From Ettlia oleoabundans (taxonomy: Eukaryota; Chlorophyta; Chlorophyceae; Chlamydomonadales), in NCBI GenBank assembly GCA_019693395.1, contig JAAMXP010002616.1, forward strand, positions 1 through 43,280: a DNA stretch of 43,280 nt. Direction: 5' to 3'. Positions 1 to 11,622 of the stretch are shown in pieces (position 1 is the first letter of the stretch; every line of letters starts with the position of its first letter). Made by a program: the position numbers and the translations under genes. The notes beneath the pieces were generated by a model. The model saw nothing but the letters and a program-made list of their open reading frames with translations. It was not told where the DNA came from and searched no databases.

Positions 1-54
1 CACACACACGTACATACGTATCGCTCACAACACATCCGCAACCCATCGCTGCAG

Positions 55-2802
55 GGCATCCACAGACAGCCTGCGCGATTTCTACTACGGTATGGGGCAC
101 AGCCGAGTGCAGGGTGCCACAAACCTATTGCTGGAGACCTACCACTGGCTGAGAGCGCACTACCCATACTGGTAAGCCAGCTGCTGGCTACTTGCCTGTG
201 CGCCTTCCTCGCTGCCCTGGCTCCGTCACAGCATTGCCGTTGCTTAGTGCGGCTGCCGTCTTGCTCGCTGGTTGTGCTGGGAAATGCTGCGAGGGCGACA
301 TTGACAGCAGTTTGCGATGGCATTCTTGACGGAAAGATGCGCCTGTGCCTTAACTTTTTGTGTGTAAAGTTGGCGGTGTTGACTGTGTTGCCACCCCGGT
401 GCCCCTTTGCCCCACTCTCTCCAACCCGCCGCCCCTCTCAGTTTGCTGCGACCAGTTTCCTTGCAGGGATCGTCGCGGCGGGCGTGACCACATATTCTTG
501 ATAACCCACGACGAGGGCAGCTGCTATGTGCCAGCAGTTATTCGCCCCTCCATCATCCTTTCCTTCTGGGGCCGCAAGGATCCCAACCACACCGCCAAAA
601 CATCCTACTGGGAGGTAAGACATGGCACCCAACCACTCGACTGACTGTGCTGCTACGTGGCATGCCACCTCACTGACTATATCATGGCCTGGCTCTTTCC
701 CAGCAAAAGGTGTACATGCTCCTGCTGGGTAAGGGCCACCACCACTTGACTATGCCCGATGGGCTGCTGCCAACAGACAGGTTCGTTGCTTGCAGCTGTG
801 GTTAGCTGACTGACCCTGGCTGCTGCTGGCTGCAGGATTTCTACCATCTCGACTACACACATTCTCAGTGGGAGCCTGATGGCTTCCTAAAGAAACTTGA
901 CCTCTCGCAGCCCTGCCATGACCCTGTCAAGGTGCGGGCTGGAGGTGATGATAGGGCCACTTTGGGCTTTGATGCAATGGGCATGTAGTGAGTAGCTGGT
1001 TGCCCTGCTGTCGTACCGGCGCAACAATCTCTCATTGATTGAAAATACACAAGATGTGTTCTAGGCAACGCATCACAACATATGCGCATAACCTTGCTGC
1101 TCCGTGCCTGCTGGGCTGTGCTGGGCTGGGCTGTGCAGGATTTAGTGATGCCCCTCATGAAAACGCCTGATCACTACCATCTCTCCCCGCTGATCGGTGG
1201 TCCCACCCGCAAACGGACCTGGCTGGCCTTCCATCGCGGGCGGGTAGGAGGCGCCATGGGTGGCCGCCCGAACACAAACGTACTATGATTGGTTGTGTGC
1301 GTGGTTCTGATGGTGTGTGCGTGGGGTGGATGTTGTGTGAGTTGTGGGGTGGGGTGGGGTGGTGAAACCTCCCAGGTTTTGTTGTGTGCTTGATCCTGCT
1401 TTGCAACATATGAGTTGCTGGGTCCTTGAGGAGGATAGGTGTCGGCTGCATGCCTCAGCTGCCTGCTGTCTGTCCGCAGGTCCAGATGGAGAACCCGACA
1501 TTTAGCTGGGGCATTCGCCAGCGCCTAGCCAACGCCTCAAAAGCGGGAGACTGGTTGAACAAGTACCGAATAGCGATAGGAGAGTGAGTGAAAAAGCGTC
1601 CCCCTCAAAGTATGCAAGGGCTGTGGCTGCCGCTGCAGCATGCAGTTCGGAATCATGCCATTGGAGAACATGTAGTTGCATGGATGTACGTGCTCCCTGT
1701 TTTTGTCAACTTTAACAAAGGCTGGATTTCGCCATTGAGTGGGTGGCACCTTCCCACAGCAGTAAGTGCAACTTGCCGTTGCTCCCAACACACCCCTTGC
1801 TGCCTGCCTGCCTGCCTGCCTGCAGCTATGACGAAGTGAGCGGCGACTATAGTGAACTGCTGTCCTCCTCGATATTCTGCCTGGTTTTGCCAGGGGATGG
1901 CTGGAGCGCGCGCATGGATGATGCTGTGCTGCATGGGTGGGTGTCGTGATATGATGGCGTCATGCACGCCATTTACCTCTGCCAAGGCAGAGGTGTACCC
2001 CATACTGCGCTACCACTATCCACTGTGCATACCCAAAACGACCATTGACGCTGGTCAAGGCAGCACTAGGTACTTGCGTGGGGGAGCGGGGCTTTGACTG
2101 ATGGTGGGTGTTGCGGGTCGCTGGCTTTAGCCGTTTCAGGCTGCAAAATATACGGTCTATGCCAGGCTTACCTCCCTGTCGCTTGCACATGTGTCAATAC
2201 CTGCCTGCATGCTTGCCTGCATTTCTGCTGCAGCTGCCTCCCTGTCATCATCATGGACAACGTGGACGTCTCTTTTGAATCAGTGGTTGACCTGACTGCC
2301 TTCACCATACGAATACCCGTGGCGGACGCAGAGAAGCTGCCCGACATTCTACAAGCTGTGCCGCAGGCTCGGCGGGAGGAGATGCAGCGGGCGGTGGCAC
2401 GCGTGTGGCAGAAGTGAGTCGCTGGTGGCAGCTGCTTGATTGCCGGCCGGTGGGTTGTTGAGGTGCTTTCACTGTGGAGGATTATACAATGGTTTGATGG
2501 GTTGGGGGCCTCCCCTGCGTGCCTGCCTACCTGCCTGCCTGCGCTTCTTCGCACTCAGGTTCACATACTCAAGCTATCGGCCATTTGCGAAGCGCTTCAA
2601 GGAAATTCAAGCCAGGCATGCTGAGGAGGCGTCCAATCCAGCGGCAGAATCCACGGGCAATAATGGCAGGAGTGAGGGGAGCAGCAGCATAGAGCCATCG
2701 CTATCGTTTCCAGACAGGGTGCCGGCATTGGACCCGGAAGCAGATGATGCCTTTGGCACGCTGATGGGATGGCTGCATAGCCGAATAGATGCCACACGGT
2801 AG
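55..2802 (+). CDS. GT47 exostosin-family glycosyltransferase, C-terminal part (5' end outside window)
   Basis: Exons read as <55-171, 467-614, 836-931, 1139-1243, 1480-1583, 1826-1936, 2234-2413 and 2559-2802, all with GT-AG introns and joining in phase; about 367 residues are visible. Motifs typical of the GT47 (exostosin) catalytic region appear in order: RDHIFLITHDEGSCY, then PLMKTPDHYHLSPL, then FCLVLPGDGWSARMDDAVLHG running over a splice site into CLPVIIMDNVDVSFES. GT47 enzymes are Golgi type II membrane proteins that transfer sugars from nucleotide sugars to cell-wall or proteoglycan glycans. The N-terminal anchor would lie upstream of the window. The last about 60 residues are Ser/Gly/Glu-rich and look like a disordered tail. 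A TGTAA signal follows 32 bases after the TAG. The acceptor substrate cannot be told from the sequence. Confidence 0.92.
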
Positions 2803-3341
2803 TGGAACCTAGGGTTGAAACACAATGCGCATGTGTAATCCCTGTTGGCCTTTCAACCTGTTTGCAATGCCATGTGCTAATATGCTTGGCATTAGGCAAT
2901 TGGTTGATGAGACCAACTGACCCACTTTGAGCTCAACCTCTGGTCAACCGACCCCATTGGATGGCTGCATCACAGGCTGCGCCGCCGCACTCATGCTACT
3001 AGCACACATGCTTGCAACCTACACAACGTGACAAATGAATCACGTAAATGCGGCGGCAAACCCCAACGCCGCTCCATCAGCTGGCTGAGCGACTGAGGCT
3101 GCCCCCCGCCGCCGCCGCCTTGACTTACCCGTTTAAGGATCAAACACCCGCTTGATTTGAACAACACATTGATTGCTGCAGCTGGGCAGGAGATTTTAAG
3201 CAGGGTTGTGTGGTAGGAAGTTTGGGCGTGCAGAGCGTTGGCGCCAGCGCACGACCAGGCGATCCCTCCCCATCTTGCTGCTGCTGCCCATTGCACTTGC
3301 AGTCATCGGCGTGGCAACTTGTAAACCAGCGGGGGCACGCC
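2803..3341. other. Intergenic region between the GT47 gene and the CBM20 gene
   Basis: I see no supported gene here. It holds the 3' end of the GT47 gene, with a TGTAA signal at 2834-2838, and the presumed promoter of the next gene. No clear TATA box was recognised. Short ORFs on both strands lack family motifs or splice context. Confidence 0.6.
2834..2838 (+). terminator. Putative TGTAA polyadenylation signal of the GT47 gene
   Basis: TGTAA is the usual poly(A) signal in green algae. This copy lies 32 bases after the TAG that ends the GT47 reading frame. Confidence 0.6.
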
Positions 3342-6300
3342 ATGCAGGCCTGCGCAGCTCTTAGCCAGGTCCCTCTCAAGGGCCCGGCCCCTGCAGCCAG
3401 AAATGCACTAGGTAAGCGTGTAACATGCAGAACTGTGGGCTGCGTGACCGCGCCGCAGTCGCTGACGCCCGCGCACTGGTGCTGCCGCAGGCCCTCGACC
3501 CCATGGCGTCACATGCCGTCCGGCATGGCGGCAGCGGCGTGCGCAGGCAAGCGGAAGTTGGCCAGCGACTGTTGCAGCCGGCATTTTGCCCTTTGGCTTT
3601 TCGACGCCCCTAATAGCAGTCTTACGCAGATCGGCACAGAATGGGCTTGCTGGCCGCCAGTTTGAGATCAGTTAAACTTGTTCCGCAGCGGTAGTATTGG
3701 GCGTCTGCTGGCCACGTCCTGGGCCCCGTACCTTCTCATAAAGGCTACAGATTTGGCAGCCTAGAGCCATGTTTGTGCATTGTCAAAGCCTACCAGCTCA
3801 TTTCTTGCTGCTGCTCCGTTTTGCGCTGCAGATGCGCGGCCCTGTCACTGTCATGGCTGCAGTGGCGGCAGCTCCAACCTCAGCAGAGCCCACTGCCGCC
3901 GTCACCCTCAAGGCCTGCCGCCGCCTGCAATTCGGCCAGGTCCTCAAGGTGGTGGGAGGCATTCCGGAGATGGGGGACTGGGACCCCACAAAAGCCCCAA
4001 GTGAGCAAACGCAGCCGGGAGGCAGCTGAGCCTAGTCATGCACCCGAGTCAGCCCAGCCAAGTCATGCAGCTGGAGGTTAAAGTGCCTTCCACGGCATTC
4101 ATTGCGCGACGTGATTTGCGCGGCTCATTTGCGTGCTTCCAGCCTGCGTGCATTCCACAACCACGAAACCTGAGTTATATATTGCCTCACAACCAGTGCC
4201 TCTTTGCCGCCTCGTCATGTGACCGTTGCCTGCTGTACTCCTCCTTCCACCGCTTGCAGTCATGACCTGGTCCGAAGGGGATGTGTGGTTCGCAACCCTG
4301 GATGTGCCAGCGGGCCGCCACGAGTTCAAGCTGGTGGTGGCAAACGGCGACGGATCCTTTGACTGGGAGGGAGGACCCAATCGCAGCCTGCAGGCAAGCT
4401 GTGGGCAGCGGCACAGCACAGCCCACCAGGGTTTGGGCTGGATCCAGGGGGGGCGTGGGTTGTGAGGGCGGCAAAGCATTCATTTGACAGCCTAGCCCAC
4501 CATGGCGTAGCACAGCCTGGCATGTCAGTACCGTTATGCTATCCCTGCATAGTGGTGTGTTCTCGATGACCCCAACGACATGGCGTGTGCTGCTTTCCCC
4601 AGGACTGAAGTGCTTCGCTGTCCACACCCAAACACGCTTCTTTGCTGTCTTGTTGCTTGATTACACCAGCACATCACCTGCTTTTTCCTCCTGCCTGCAG
4701 GTCCTGGCTGCCGTGGCTGCAGCGCGCACCGCCTTCACTGTATCCTGCGATGAGGGTGCGCCGCTTCCGCAACCAACCACCGCTCATGCTATGTCTTGCT
4801 GCGCCCTTGGTTTGTGCTGGTTTGCTAAAGTTGCTGTGGCCTTTAACCTACCATGCAAACACAGGCATGCACCACACTTTTGTCCGTGACTGAGGTCTAC
4901 TCTCCTTTGCCCAGAGGGTGCGGCTCTCTCCAGCTTGACCGTCCTTCCTCTCCCCTCTTCCTCTGGCCCGCAGAACCCAGCGGCGTCATCATGGCTGGTG
5001 CCAACGGCGCCAGCTCAGCGGGGGGCGTCAATGGCAACGGCAGCAGCCTGAACTCACTGGCCACCACTCTGTTGCGCATCGAGGGGTATGTGGCAGACGG
5101 CGTGGTGAGCAAGGAGGAGGCCGCCAATTTCTCAGCCGATCAGCTGGACTTCCTGATCCGCAAACGCACAAAGGATCGGGAGGAAGCCCAAAGCAGTACC
5201 GCCAAAAAGTCAGCAGCCGCCGCCCTGAGCCGCTGGGCGGGGCTGGCGCCATCCACAGAGGTACGTGCCAGTACATGTTTGTGACTATTGACAAGTTAGT
5301 GACAGATGGGGCTAAGGAGCAAATAGTTCAACAGCCTGAGCCAGCACTGTCGAGCATCTCTGTTGTTGCATGCCGATGTAGCTGGCTGTGCAGGGGATGT
5401 ACTGCATCTGTGGGGCATGGGCTGGACCAAGCCCATGTCTTGTCATGTGCTGGCTCCTTTGGTTGTTGTGTGGTGCAGGAGCAGGTGGAGAGGGAGGAGC
5501 GTCGGCGTCTGGAGGAGGAGCGCCAGGAGCTGGAGAAGCGGCAGGCGGAGCTTCTTGCCAAGGCGGCTGCCGCCGCTCGTCAGCGCCAGGAGCAGGCGCA
5601 GGCCGCGCTGCAGGCACAGCAGCTTGCAGCGCAGCAGGAGAGGGAGGCACAGCAGCAGGCGCAGCAGCAGGCCCAGGACCAGGAGCAGGCAGGGCAGGCA
5701 AAGCAGGGTCAGCGTGCCAGCAAGGTGGGCGCTTCCTGTGGCGTATTGTTCTGATGTTGTTGATTTCCAGTATAGCAATTCGCTTGCACTGGCTGCAGTC
5801 CGGGTTCTGCCTGACACTGCATTCTACTGCTTTACAAGGTGCCACCGCCTTCCCTCCTACTCTGCACGCTGGAGTCCTGACGCCTGGTTCTCTGTGTGGG
5901 TGCTCTTTGTGCCGTTCTATGTTGCTCTCCTTTGCTGCAGTGGGCGGCACTGCGGGAGGGCAACTCGGTCCAGAGCACTTCCAGCCAGGGGGCCCAAGCC
6001 AGTGCGTTCACCTCACCCAAGGTGCAAACCAGGCTGCGTCACTTGTGTATATTGTTGCTGCTGCACTGTAATTCATGATGTGTTGAAGATATAAGTAGTG
6101 AAAAAGCCTGTTTCACTGGGTTTTACCGACGGTCTCTCCCCGGTCTACTTTGCTTGCATACTCGCCCACGTATGCACGTGTCCATGCCAACTGACTACCT
6201 TTCTGTCCCCTGCTGCAGCTGGGAACAAGCTCCCCCTCACAGGCCCAGCACACCTCCACAAAGGCTAGCTCCCCAGCTGCTTCTGCCCTTTCCTCCACAA

Positions 6301-9300
6301 AGAACTCCTCCACCTACAAGCCTTCCACCTACACCTCAGCCGCCTCCTCAGGCAGCAACAGCACCAGCGGCGAGGGCGCTGACTGGGTGAGGCTTGCTGC
6401 TGCCTGCTGCCAGCGAAGCGCCCACCAGAGTGGCCTGGGCAAAGGAACACACTTGAGCTTGAAGCCAACTGCGCCGCATGTTGCTTCCCTTGCCCCCCGC
6501 GCTGCCACATATCATTGCACATTTTGCGGGTATTAATGGCACTTGTGTCGCATCCATATCACCGCCATTCACCACATACCTCACCCCTATCCCTTCCTGT
6601 GCCTCACCTCAACTTCAATCCCTCCAGAAGATGGCTGCCAGTGTGGGTGGCGGTATTGCCGCCGCAGCAGGCGCCGTGCTGCTGGCAGCCAGCATTGAAA
6701 TCCCCGGGCCAGACGGCACCAAGAAGCCCAATCCCTTGGGCCTGGGGCTGCGCAAGCTGGGTGTGCCCAGCATCGACCAGATCAAGGGCAAGGTGATAAG
6801 TGTGGGGTGGGTGGGTGTCGCTTGTTGCAGCATCAGTCGCTGCGGTTTGCAGATTGTGCGATTTGACTGGAAGGGGGCATCAATATTGTGCGATGTGACT
6901 GGAAGGGGGCATCAATATTGTATCGCAGTCTTTGAATTCTTTCGGCCTGTGTCCAGCGGGGGTGGCACCTACCTTGATTGTCGCGCCGCAGCGTACCGTA
7001 TTTCCTTCAAGTACATGTGGCATGTGGATGCCCACGCTGTCTGCGGTATACTGGCGTCATCCTTCGCATGACCGCTTTGTGTGCTTTGCCACAGGTTGGT
7101 GACTGGACGGCGGAGCAGCGGCGCCTGCTGTCTGCCGTGCAGCCCCCCAGTTCTCTCACCCAGGGCTTCAAAGCAGCCAAGGATACCATCAAGGAAAAGG
7201 TGATCGCCTACCCTATTCACCTGGCCCTTTCACTAGGCCCCTAAACCTTCCAACTGCTTGCACCCTCACGTACGTGTGCAATAAGCACGGGTGTCTAGCG
7301 TGTGCGTCGCCCAGCTGTTCTGTTGCAGGCAGCACGATCCAAGGCCTGTCAGGGTGGCAGCATTGGCATGCCGGCATGAAAACAAGCAGTGTAATGTAAC
7401 TCACCGTTGGCTACCACTTCAACTCGCCCACACTTGTCGATGTAATCAACTGCCCCCGCGGCCCTGCCCTCCCCCTCCTGCTGCCACCTCCACTGCTGGT
7501 GCAGGCCGAAGGTGTGATCGATGCTGAGCGCAAGTCGTGGACCCCAAGCTACAAGCCCCTGGCTGTCTCTCCAGAGGTGAGGCGCTAATTTGGACACAGT
7601 CCTCGGCAGCAGCTTCAGCTTGTGTCAATGGCCACAGTTTGGCAGCAGGGCTTGAAATTTTAGCATGGACTTGCAGTGGTCGTGATCCGGCATTCTACAG
7701 AACAACAATCGCGCGAGCTTGGTCTCTGACCAGACTGAGATTTTGTGGGTGTACAGAGGTTGGGTTTGTTTGGTGTATGCCAGCGCGCTGTTACATGCCT
7801 GCATATTGAGCCCGTGAGTTGCAACAGCACCTGCCTGCTGCTCCTGCCCTTCTCCTGCCACTGCAGATGGCGGCGCTGAGGGAGAAGAGCTTTGGTGGCG
7901 AAAAGAAGGACGAGAAACCAGCTGCCCCTGCAGCTGCTGCCTCCGTGCCCAAGCCTAACCCCGCTCCGGCAGCACCTCCCAAGCCTGCTGCAGCCCCGGC
8001 TGCACCTGCCGCTCCCAAGGTGTGTGCACACTGCATGTGCCACATGCCAATACGATGGCAAGCCTGCATTACGTCAGCCACGTGTCACTAGTGTGGCGCA
8101 GACTGCACTTGTGTCAACAATCTGAGTGGCACCATTCATTCGTGCCGCACATTGCCCCATGCACTATGGCATGATTCAAGTTGGGTCCCCTGCACAATGC
8201 AACCAGACAGGCAGACTAGCGCACTTCAAGTAACTCATTGTGACCCATTGTCCATTGGATATGAAAATCCGAGGTTTGTCTGCATGCCGCATACATCTCC
8301 CCTGCAGCAAGAGCCCGCCAAGCCGGAGCCTGCCAAGCCTGCTGCCGCCACATCGCGGCCCGCAACTCCGCCGCCGGCCAAGCCGGCTGCGCCCGCCCCC
8401 GCTTCACAGGCAGCGCCCAAGCCCGCGCCTGTGGCTCCCAAGGTGCGCGCCATGCCACTACATTGACTCTTGCTGCATTGTACATTGCTAGTGGATTGTG
8501 CATGGACGTAAACAGCTTAGGGCTTGCACTCACAGTCCATTGCCTGTTTCCCTCTGACCCTTCAACTCGCACGACTTGAGCGTCTTGCCTTTCTGAATGG
8601 CACAACTGCAACACCCCAAACTGTAGAGTATTTTTCAACGTTTGTAAGGCTCTTGCATGCAATGTTTTGGCCCTTGCTGCTTTGCAGGTTGAGGCTCCCA
8701 AGTACGCCCCACTCAGGCTCTCCCCAGAGGTGCGGCGAGGGTATTGGTTTGCATCTTGTTTAGAGGACTGATTTGTGTTAGATGCCTGTCTTTGCGCTGA
8801 AAGGTTCAAGATATATTTTAGTGCATCTGTAGTAACTGCTGTCTCTCTGAGTGTATTAAGGATGTCCGTGCGTGTATGTCCGTCTGCTGTTTGTGTGTGT
8901 ATGTGTGTGTCGCTTCGTTGATTCGTAGACGTCTGCATCAACATGTGAATGTTGGAAGTTTGCTCATCTCGTCTTTCACCTGGTGTGTTACATTTGGGTG
9001 TGTCTGGGTATGTATATAAGTGTGTCCTGTAGTGTCAGCAGTGATATAGTTAAGATATATACCGCTTGTCCAAGCCACCTTAGTAGCTTGCTCCCACTAG
9101 GCAGATTGCTGCCTAGGTAACAATAACATCATGCTGCCGCTGCTGCTGTTGGATTCCTGCCACCGGGCCTCTGTTGGGTGCAGCTAGAAGCTCTCAAGGA
9201 ACAGCAGTTTGGCCAGAGTTCCGCTCCTGCGGCAGCGGCAAAACCGGCAGCGGCTGCACAGGCAGGGCCCCAGGCTGCGGCTGCGGCTGCGGCTGTTGTT

Positions 9301-11622
9301 GCGGCTGAGCAGCTTGCGGCTGCGGCTGAACCTGCGCCTGCGCCTGCGGCTGTTGCACCTGCGCCTGAACCTGCACCGGCTGAACGGCCCACGGCTGCGG
9401 CTGCGGCTGCCACCGAACCTGCACCTGCTGCGGCTGTCACTGCACCTGCACCTGTCCCTACGGCTGAGCGGCCTGCACCTGCGGCTATCACTGCACCTGC
9501 ACCTTCTGCGGCTGTTGCACCTGCACCTGCCCCTGCACCGGCTGAGCAGCCTGCGGCTGCGGCTTCTGCATCTGTTGAGCCAAAGCCTGCAGCACAGGCA
9601 GCGGCTGAGGTTAAGGTGGGAGGCTGGGTTTGCCCCTCGGTGCGTGAGCCCTGGAGCTACTTTTGAAGGAGCAGAAAGCCCACCCGAGATGGTTGACCCG
9701 CTTTCTGGGGTCTTTCTTGTCCACATTTCAAAAGCACCTCTACTCCAGGCGTTGTATAGGGCACTCGGGCGCTGCCCTCGCAATGTCTCGCCCGTCCATC
9801 GCCTCTCCTCACTTTCCTCTGTTGCCTGACCCCTATCCCTTGCTGTGCCCTGTGCTGCAGTCTTTCCGCAAACAGGACAACAAGGCAGATGGTTCCAACA
9901 AGCCTGCTGCTGCCAAATCCGCCACCACCACCGCCACCACCAGCAAGGCTGCAGCCAGCAAAAAGGAGGAGAAGTCCAAGGCCAGCGGTACCACCGGCAG
10001 CGACCTCCGCAACACCGCTCTGGTGCGACTTGGGTCCCACAGCTTCTGCTTTCCAGCACCTCCTGCCTTGCCCGCCTATCCGCTCGCTTCCCGTTCAACA
10101 ACAACCAGCGTTGGAGAAGTCGAACCATGGGCTGTGTGTGACGCCAAACTGTTTACCATGCGCCTGTGACTGCTGACCGGTGCTTTTCGCCTTGGGCTGC
10201 TGCACTGCAGTTTGGGGCGGCAGCTGCGTCTGTGGTCATGGCGGGTGTGCTGGCTACCCCCAAGGACTTCAACCTGGGAGAGTTCCTGCGCTACGGCCGG
10301 AAGGTGGGGCGGAAGCTGGGGCGGAAGCTGCCCGCACCAATCACCAAATCGACGTGCTCCTTTACCCACTATCACCGCACACGCACGCCTTGCACGCTCA
10401 CCTCCTCCCCCGCAAGCTTGCGCCATTGCCCCCTGTCGCGAGTGGGATTCGCCACCTTAACTTCTACACCTTGCACCTAAACCAAGGTTTCCCTCATTGA
10501 TCTTCTCACCCTTCCCTTCCTGCAGCTGACTGACAAGGAGCTGGCTGAGCTGCGGGCCAAGGAGCTGGCCATCGCGAAGGCGGAATTGGAGGAGCTGCGC
10601 CGCCAACTCAGGGAGGAGGTGGGTCCCTATTGCATCAGGGCGTGCCAATGCTGTTGCGCGGGGGGGGGGGGCGGGCGACAAAAGGCCCGCGCCATGTGAC
10701 GCACTGTCACACGGAAGTTGCTGTCATCAATTGCGGTTGGCTGGCGAGACGCCGCCGTTGTGGCACAGATGGTGTTTTGAGAACCGGTGCTATCCATCTT
10801 CCCATCGGTGATGCCCAAAGAATATGAGCCACCATCGTTAGTCACAGTTGTGCACAAGTTTCTTCTGTTCCTTGCCTGCGCTGCGCTGCGTGCAGCGTGC
10901 TCAGACAGCCGCCAAGCTGCGCGCTCTCCAGCAGCAGGGGCAGCAGTTGAAGGGGCGCAGCGCCGCCACCCCAACCCAATCGCGTGGCCTGTTTGGCGGC
11001 CTGCAGCAGCAGGCGCGCCAGCCACAGCAGCAGGTGAAGCAGCAGCGTGGGGCGGCAGCAAAGCGTGGCGTCCAGCCCCGCCCGCAGCAGCAGCGTGGTG
11101 GCAGCGTCAACAACCAGGTGAGGGGCAGCAGCTGCCGCCTGTTTCGCCTCTTATTACGTCTCTTTTGACTTGAGGTGTCCAAAAGTTCCCTCTGCTCAAT
11201 GATTTCCTGTGGCCCTGTCAATTATCTCACCATCTCGGTCCATGGCAACCAAGCTGCTGTTGATTGTCCAGTGCTTTTCCACGCTTTCAATTGACTGCAG
11301 GGCCCGCGTTTTGGTTTCCCCAGCTTTGCCAGTGTTCTGGCCCCCCTCATCTTCATCTCCCCAAGCCTGCTGGTGATGCCTGACGTGGCTGAGGGGCTGT
11401 CCGTCGCCTCTCTGCTCCAGGAGCCAGAGGTGAGTGCCCGCTCGCCTTCCCTGGACAGCACCCGGCTCTTTCAATTTACCAAGTGGCTAGTGGAGGGGAA
11501 ATACAGCGGGCTCATATGCTGTGCTGAGCTGAGCTGTGCTGAGCTGTGCTGTGCTGTGCCCCTGGCTGCAGTCCAGCGTGGCACCGGGTGAGTTGGCAGC
11601 CACCCTTGAGGACCACGCCTGA
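3342..11622 (+). CDS. Predicted plastid CBM20 starch-binding protein with repeated helical motifs (pyrenoid scaffold/linker candidate)
   Basis: Twenty-two exons join in phase: 3342-3411, 3491-3546, 3832-4000, 4260-4393, 4701-4755, 4974-5260, 5479-5724, 5941-6021, 6219-6386, 6628-6792, 7095-7199, 7505-7576, 7867-8019, 8308-8442, 8688-8729, 9184-9615, 9861-10022, 10211-10303, 10526-10618, 10896-11117, 11301-11429, 11572-11622 (about 1039 residues). Residues 1-55 look like a plastid transit peptide ending in VTVMAA. CBM20 spans about 65-162, with VVGGIPEMGDWDP, MTWSEGDVW and FDWEGGPNRS. Then come a Glu/Gln/Arg coiled coil (258-339), short helices WAALRE, MAALREKSFG and LEALKEQQFG (340, 537, 647) spaced by Ser- or Pro/Ala-rich sequence, hydrophobic stretches (about 424-445, 845-860, 988-1005), a charged helix (876-906) and a Gln/Arg-rich tail. 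Introns after exons 2 and 4 appear to be GC-AG. The layout recalls algal SAGA1/SAGA2 (CBM20 plus coils) and Rubisco linkers; function is inferred, not shown. Confidence 0.82.
6853..6916 (+). repeat. 32-bp tandem duplication inside an intron of the CBM20 gene
   Basis: Two adjacent 32-base copies (6853-6884 and 6885-6916) differ at about one base and share the core GACTGGAAGGGGGCATCAAT. They lie wholly in the intron 6793-7094. Confidence 0.85.

Noticed and set aside
2991..3379. Minus-strand ORFs upstream of the CBM20 gene
   Set aside because: They overlap the start exon of a gene with clear transit peptide and domain structure, and show no motifs or splice pattern.
3960..4000. GDWDPTKA as a Rubisco-binding motif
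   Set aside because: It is the conserved CBM20 sequence at the starch-binding site and lacks the basic residue after Trp.
5312..5950. 212-codon minus-strand frame opposite the coiled-coil exon of the CBM20 gene
   Set aside because: Pro/Ala-rich antisense of a Gln/Glu/Ala repeat region; no splice or family support.
7095..7199. GDWTAEQ in the CBM20 protein as a second Rubisco-binding motif
   Set aside because: The residue after Trp is Thr, not Arg or Lys, so it does not fit the known pattern.
9184..10128. 314-codon open frame on the minus strand opposite the Pro/Ala-rich exons
   Set aside because: It is the antisense shadow of a GC-rich low-complexity exon, made of Arg/Cys/Ser strings, crosses introns of the real gene and has no domain.
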